Positions 6,461 through 8,510 of a DNA stretch of 8,510 bases are shown piece after piece. The stretch is from Prevotella sp. (GTDB lineage Bacteria; Bacteroidota; Bacteroidia; Bacteroidales; Bacteroidaceae). The notes under the pieces are model-generated. The model was not told the origin of the DNA. It saw nothing but the letters and a program-made list of their open reading frames with translations, and made no database searches. A program made the translations under genes and the position numbers. The DNA lies in NCBI GenBank assembly GCA_021204605.1, contig JAJPZD010000020.1, positions 1 through 8,510 on the forward strand, given 5' to 3'. Positions within the stretch are counted from its first letter, which is position 1. Every line of letters starts with the position of its first letter.

Positions 6461-6637
6461 TTATTCTATAACAGTTACAAGATGGCGTACCTTCCTTATC
6501 ATACCACGAATGGATGGAGTATCCTCATGTTCCACAACCTGTGAAATCTTACGAAGGCCGAGGGCAGCAAGTGTATCTTTCTGGTCATGGGGAGCACCGA
6601 TCTTACTCTTTATCTGCTTGATTTTAATTGTTGCCAT
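6461..6637 (-). CDS. rpmD: 50S ribosomal protein L30 (uL30)
   Basis: Small 50S protein of 58 residues, against 59 in E. coli, that binds 5S-proximal and domain II/V regions of 23S rRNA. Translation from ATG at 6637 gives MATIKIKQIKSKIGAPHDQK, then DTLAALGLRKISQVVEHEDT, then PSIRGMIRKVRHLVTVIE and TAA. The LGLRKI block and the RGMI.KV.HLV ending are the family marks. It sits between rpsE (11 bases before) and rplO (22 bases after), as in other spc clusters. Unlike most genes here, it has a clear AGGAG ribosome binding site, which overlaps the rpsE stop codon. Confidence 0.97.
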   Translation of the reverse strand: MATIKIKQIKSKIGAPHDQKDTLAALGLRKISQVVEHEDTPSIRGMIRKVRHLVTVIE

Positions 6638-6645
6638 TTCTTTAT

Positions 6646-6650
6646 CTCCT
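6646..6650 (-). promoter_or_regulatory. Shine-Dalgarno site of rpmD
   Basis: AGGAG lies 8 bases before the rpmD ATG and overlaps the rpsE TAG stop (6651-6649). It supports the rpmD start and would suit termination-reinitiation coupling from rpsE. It is one of only two strong sites in the window. Confidence 0.6.
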
Positions 6651-7161
6651 ATCCTTTAAATACTTTTTCCATACTGATACCGCGCATTTTGGCGATTGTG
6701 TAGGCATCACGCATCTCACTAAGGGCAAGAATAGTTGCCTTAACCAAGTTGTGCGGGTTTGACGAGCCCTTTGACTTGGCAAGCACGTCCTTCACGCCCG
6801 CACTCTCCAAAACAGCACGCATAGCGCCTCCTGCCACAAGTCCTGTACCAGGAGCAGCTGGTTTGAGAAATACCTGCGCGCCACCAAAAGCAGCCTCTAT
6901 CTCATGAGGGACAGTACCCTTAAGCACCGTCACCTTGACAAGATTTTTCTTCGCTGCCTCAACACCCTTGGAAATGGCTGCCGTAACCTCTCCTGCCTTA
7001 CCAAGTCCCCAGCCGATTATGCCATTGCCATCGCCTACTACAACAATAGCGGCAAACGTGAATGTACGGCCTCCCTTTGTTACCTTAGTAACGCGGTTTA
7101 TAGCAACCAACCTGTCTTTTAACTCAATGTCACTATTTATCTTAACGTTGTTCATTGCCAT
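6649..7161 (-). CDS. rpsE: 30S ribosomal protein S5 (uS5)
   Basis: 30S protein at the mRNA entry side, important for decoding accuracy and for the helicase activity of the ribosome. It has 170 residues, against 167 in E. coli. The N-terminal double-stranded-RNA-binding-like domain (about 14-78) contains DRLVAINRVTKVTKGGRTFT, with the flexible GGRTF loop, and VVVGDGNGIIGWGLGKAGEV. The C-terminal domain contains GTVPHEIEAAFGGAQVFLKP, APGTGLVAGGAMRAVLESAG, and SNPHNLVKATILALSEM. The ATG at 7161 follows rplR by 6 bases; a second ATG two codons on (MAMNN) is a possible alternative start. It is the only gene here ending in TAG; the others ending within the window use TAA. Confidence 0.98.
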   Translation of the reverse strand: MAMNNVKINSDIELKDRLVAINRVTKVTKGGRTFTFAAIVVVGDGNGIIGWGLGKAGEVTAAISKGVEAAKKNLVKVTVLKGTVPHEIEAAFGGAQVFLKPAAPGTGLVAGGAMRAVLESAGVKDVLAKSKGSSNPHNLVKATILALSEMRDAYTIAKMRGISMEKVFKG

Positions 7162-7167
7162 AATCTA

Positions 7168-7512
7168 TTAAAAATTAAGTCCTCCTTTACGAGCCGCATC
7201 TGCGAGCTGTTTAACACGTCCATGATAAAGATAACCGTTACGGTCAAAGACAACCTTGCTGATGCCGGCATCGACAGCCTTCTTAGCGATCATCTCGCCA
7301 ACTTTTGCAGCCTGCTCACACTTTGGCATTGGCTCAAGGCCGAGAGAAGAGGCAGAAGCCAATGTAGTACCGGTCAAGTCGTTGATTATCTGGACATAAA
7401 TCTGCTTATTGCTACGGAACACACTCATACGAGGGCGTTCTTCCGTTCCGTTCACACGTTTACGGATTCTGTATTTTATCTTAATACGCCTTTCTATTTT
7501 CTTTATTGTCAT
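7168..7512 (-). CDS. rplR: 50S ribosomal protein L18 (uL18)
   Basis: 50S protein that binds 5S rRNA and fixes it in the central protuberance. It has 114 residues, against 117 in E. coli. It begins MTIKKIERRIKIKYRIRKRV, followed by GTEERPRMSVFRSNKQIYVQ (22-41) and the C-terminal blocks VGEMIAKKAVDAGISKVVFD and RNGYLYHGRVKQLADAARKG, the family signature. The start chosen is the ATG at 7512, 19 bases after rplF. The same frame stays open upstream to an ATG at 7668, but those 52 extra codons lie inside rplF in another frame and show no L18 similarity. There is no Shine-Dalgarno sequence. Confidence 0.97.
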   Translation of the reverse strand: MTIKKIERRIKIKYRIRKRVNGTEERPRMSVFRSNKQIYVQIINDLTGTTLASASSLGLEPMPKCEQAAKVGEMIAKKAVDAGISKVVFDRNGYLYHGRVKQLADAARKGGLNF

Positions 7513-7531
7513 AATCGTAAGATTTAAAAAA

Positions 7532-8098
7532 TTACTTAGCGGCAGCAGTCTTACCAGACTTTCTGCGGATGACTTCACCTTTGAACAATATACCTTTTCC
7601 TTTGTAAGGTTCAGGCTTACGGAAAGAACGGATTTTTGCGCAAACAAGTCCAAGCAATTGCTTATCACAAGACTCTAAAATGATAGTAGGATTTTGGTTT
7701 CTCTCTGATTTTGTCTCAACCTTGATTTCCGCAGGCAACTGCAAGAAGATAGGATGAGTGTAACCCAATGTAAACTCAAGGATATTCCCCTGGTTTGACA
7801 CACGATAACCGACACCTACAAGTTCGAGAACTTTCTGATACCCCTCGCTGACACCTACCACCATATTGTGGACAAGTGCGCGATAAAGGCCATGAAATGC
7901 GTTTTTCTGCTTATAGTTTACAGGGCTGTTCTCGTCAACCTCGAAAGTGATATGGCCATCTTCTATTTTGACGATGATTGAAGGATCCACTTTCTGTGAA
8001 AGTTCTCCCTTTGGGCCCTTGACGGTAACAACACCGTCCTTGAGAGTTACTGTAACTCCGCCTGGAATACTAATTGGTAATTTTCCTATTCTTGACAT
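7532..8098 (-). CDS. rplF: 50S ribosomal protein L6 (uL6)
   Basis: 50S protein near the sarcin-ricin loop and the factor-binding site, made of two similar domains. It has 188 residues, against 177 in E. coli. It begins MSRIGKLPISIPGGVTVTLK. Domain 1 runs to about residue 82 and includes VVTVKGPKGELSQ. Domain 2 follows, with YQKVLELVGVGYRVSNQGN and the family signature RKPEPYKGKGILFKGE before the basic, Ala-rich tail. The start is the ATG at 8098, which has a GGAGG site 7 bases upstream. An in-frame ATG at 8128 would add ten residues that overlap the end of rpsH and are not L6-like. It lies 14 bases after rpsH. Confidence 0.98.
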   Translation of the reverse strand: MSRIGKLPISIPGGVTVTLKDGVVTVKGPKGELSQKVDPSIIVKIEDGHITFEVDENSPVNYKQKNAFHGLYRALVHNMVVGVSEGYQKVLELVGVGYRVSNQGNILEFTLGYTHPIFLQLPAEIKVETKSERNQNPTIILESCDKQLLGLVCAKIRSFRKPEPYKGKGILFKGEVIRRKSGKTAAAK

Positions 8099-8105
8099 AG
8101 CTTTT

Positions 8106-8110
8106 CCTCC
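8106..8110 (-). promoter_or_regulatory. Shine-Dalgarno site of rplF
   Basis: GGAGG with a 7-base spacer before the ATG at 8098, close to the ideal pairing and spacing. It decides the start codon of rplF against the upstream in-frame ATG at 8128. Such a strong site is unusual in this A/T-leader lineage. Confidence 0.7.
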
Positions 8111-8112
8111 AA

Positions 8113-8508
8113 TTAATATACATAGCAAAGAACCTCACCACCTATCTTCAAGGTGGAGGCCTCCTTGTCGGTCATTACGCCTTGGGACGTGGACAATATC
8201 ACGATACCCAATCCATTGATAACTCTCGGCATGTTTTTATAGCCAGTGTACTTACGCAAACCTGGCGTTGACACTCTCTTCAAACACTTTATCGCGTTTG
8301 ACTTTGTGATGGGGTCATATTTCAAGGCCACCTTGATTGTCCCCTGCGGGCCATCATCTATGAACTTGTAATTCAGGATGTAGCCCTTCTCGAAGAGGAT
8401 CTTGGTTATCTCCTTCTTCAAGTTTGAAGCCGGTACTTCCACTACACGGTGATGTGCCATGATAGCGTTTCTCAACCTCGTCAGATAATCTGCTATAGGA
8501 TCTGTCAT
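8113..8508 (-). CDS. rpsH: 30S ribosomal protein S8 (uS8)
   Basis: Primary 16S rRNA-binding protein of the central domain; in E. coli it also represses the spc operon. It has 131 residues, against 130 in E. coli, and is complete: the ATG at 8508 is two bases from the window edge. It begins MTDPIADYLTRLRNAIMAHH, with the N-terminal domain block SNLKKEITKILFEKGYI (28-44). The C-terminal RNA-binding part has GLRKYTGYKNMPRVINGLGI (83-102), the signature VILSTSQGVMTDKEA and the ending GGEVLCYVY. The genes usually found upstream (rpsN, rplE) would lie beyond the window. Confidence 0.98.
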   Translation of the reverse strand: MTDPIADYLTRLRNAIMAHHRVVEVPASNLKKEITKILFEKGYILNYKFIDDGPQGTIKVALKYDPITKSNAIKCLKRVSTPGLRKYTGYKNMPRVINGLGIVILSTSQGVMTDKEASTLKIGGEVLCYVY

Positions 8509-8510
8509 AA

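Noticed and set aside
7513..7668. N-terminal extension of L18 to an upstream ATG
   Set aside because: The added 52 codons overlap rplF out of frame and lack similarity to L18; the ATG at 7512 gives the normal length.

Overview
The window is an ordinary chromosomal stretch from a Bacteroidales bacterium, probably Prevotellaceae or Bacteroides-like. All fifteen genes lie on the minus strand, so transcription runs from high to low coordinates. The assignment rests on four things. RpoA is 330 residues and starts MAILAFQKPDK. L36 is the zinc-ligand-less form. Most start codons lack a Shine-Dalgarno sequence and have A/T-rich leaders. There is also one promoter of the Bacteroidetes type (TTTG, 19 bases, TAnnTTTG). 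An lpxH-type gene indicates a lipid A-bearing outer membrane. The genus call is an inference from protein wording, not from a search.

Positions 8508 down to 1221 hold the end of the spc cluster joined to the alpha cluster, in the order rpsH, rplF, rplR, rpsE, rpmD, rplO, secY, infA, rpmJ, rpsM, rpsK, rpsD, rpoA, rplQ. The spacers are 4 to 30 bases, except for 59 bases before rplQ, which contain a small GC-rich hairpin. I see no promoter or terminator inside the run, so it is probably read as one message that starts upstream of the window. It encodes 30S proteins (S8, S5, S13, S11, S4), 50S proteins (L6, L18, L30, L15, L36, L17), the translocon channel SecY, initiation factor IF-1 and the RNA polymerase alpha subunit. 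Ribosome assembly, translation start, membrane protein export and transcription are thus tied into one growth-linked unit. rpmD (58 codons) and rpmJ (38 codons) are short genes read directly from the sequence.

A strong intrinsic terminator (1162-1194) ends the ribosomal unit. About 75 bases further on, a good Bacteroidetes promoter (1056-1086) drives a second, two-gene unit: a MIP18/DUF59 iron-sulfur assembly factor (1031-711), then, 10 bases on, a UDP-2,3-diacylglucosamine diphosphatase of the LpxH type (from 700) that runs off the left edge of the window.

I found no mobile element, CRISPR array, tRNA, rRNA or unknown system. The points worth a second look are modest: the zinc-free L36, the two-part charged tail of L17, the rpoA-rplQ hairpin, strong ribosome binding sites on only two genes, no map or adk gene between secY and infA, and the separate DUF59-lpxH unit.
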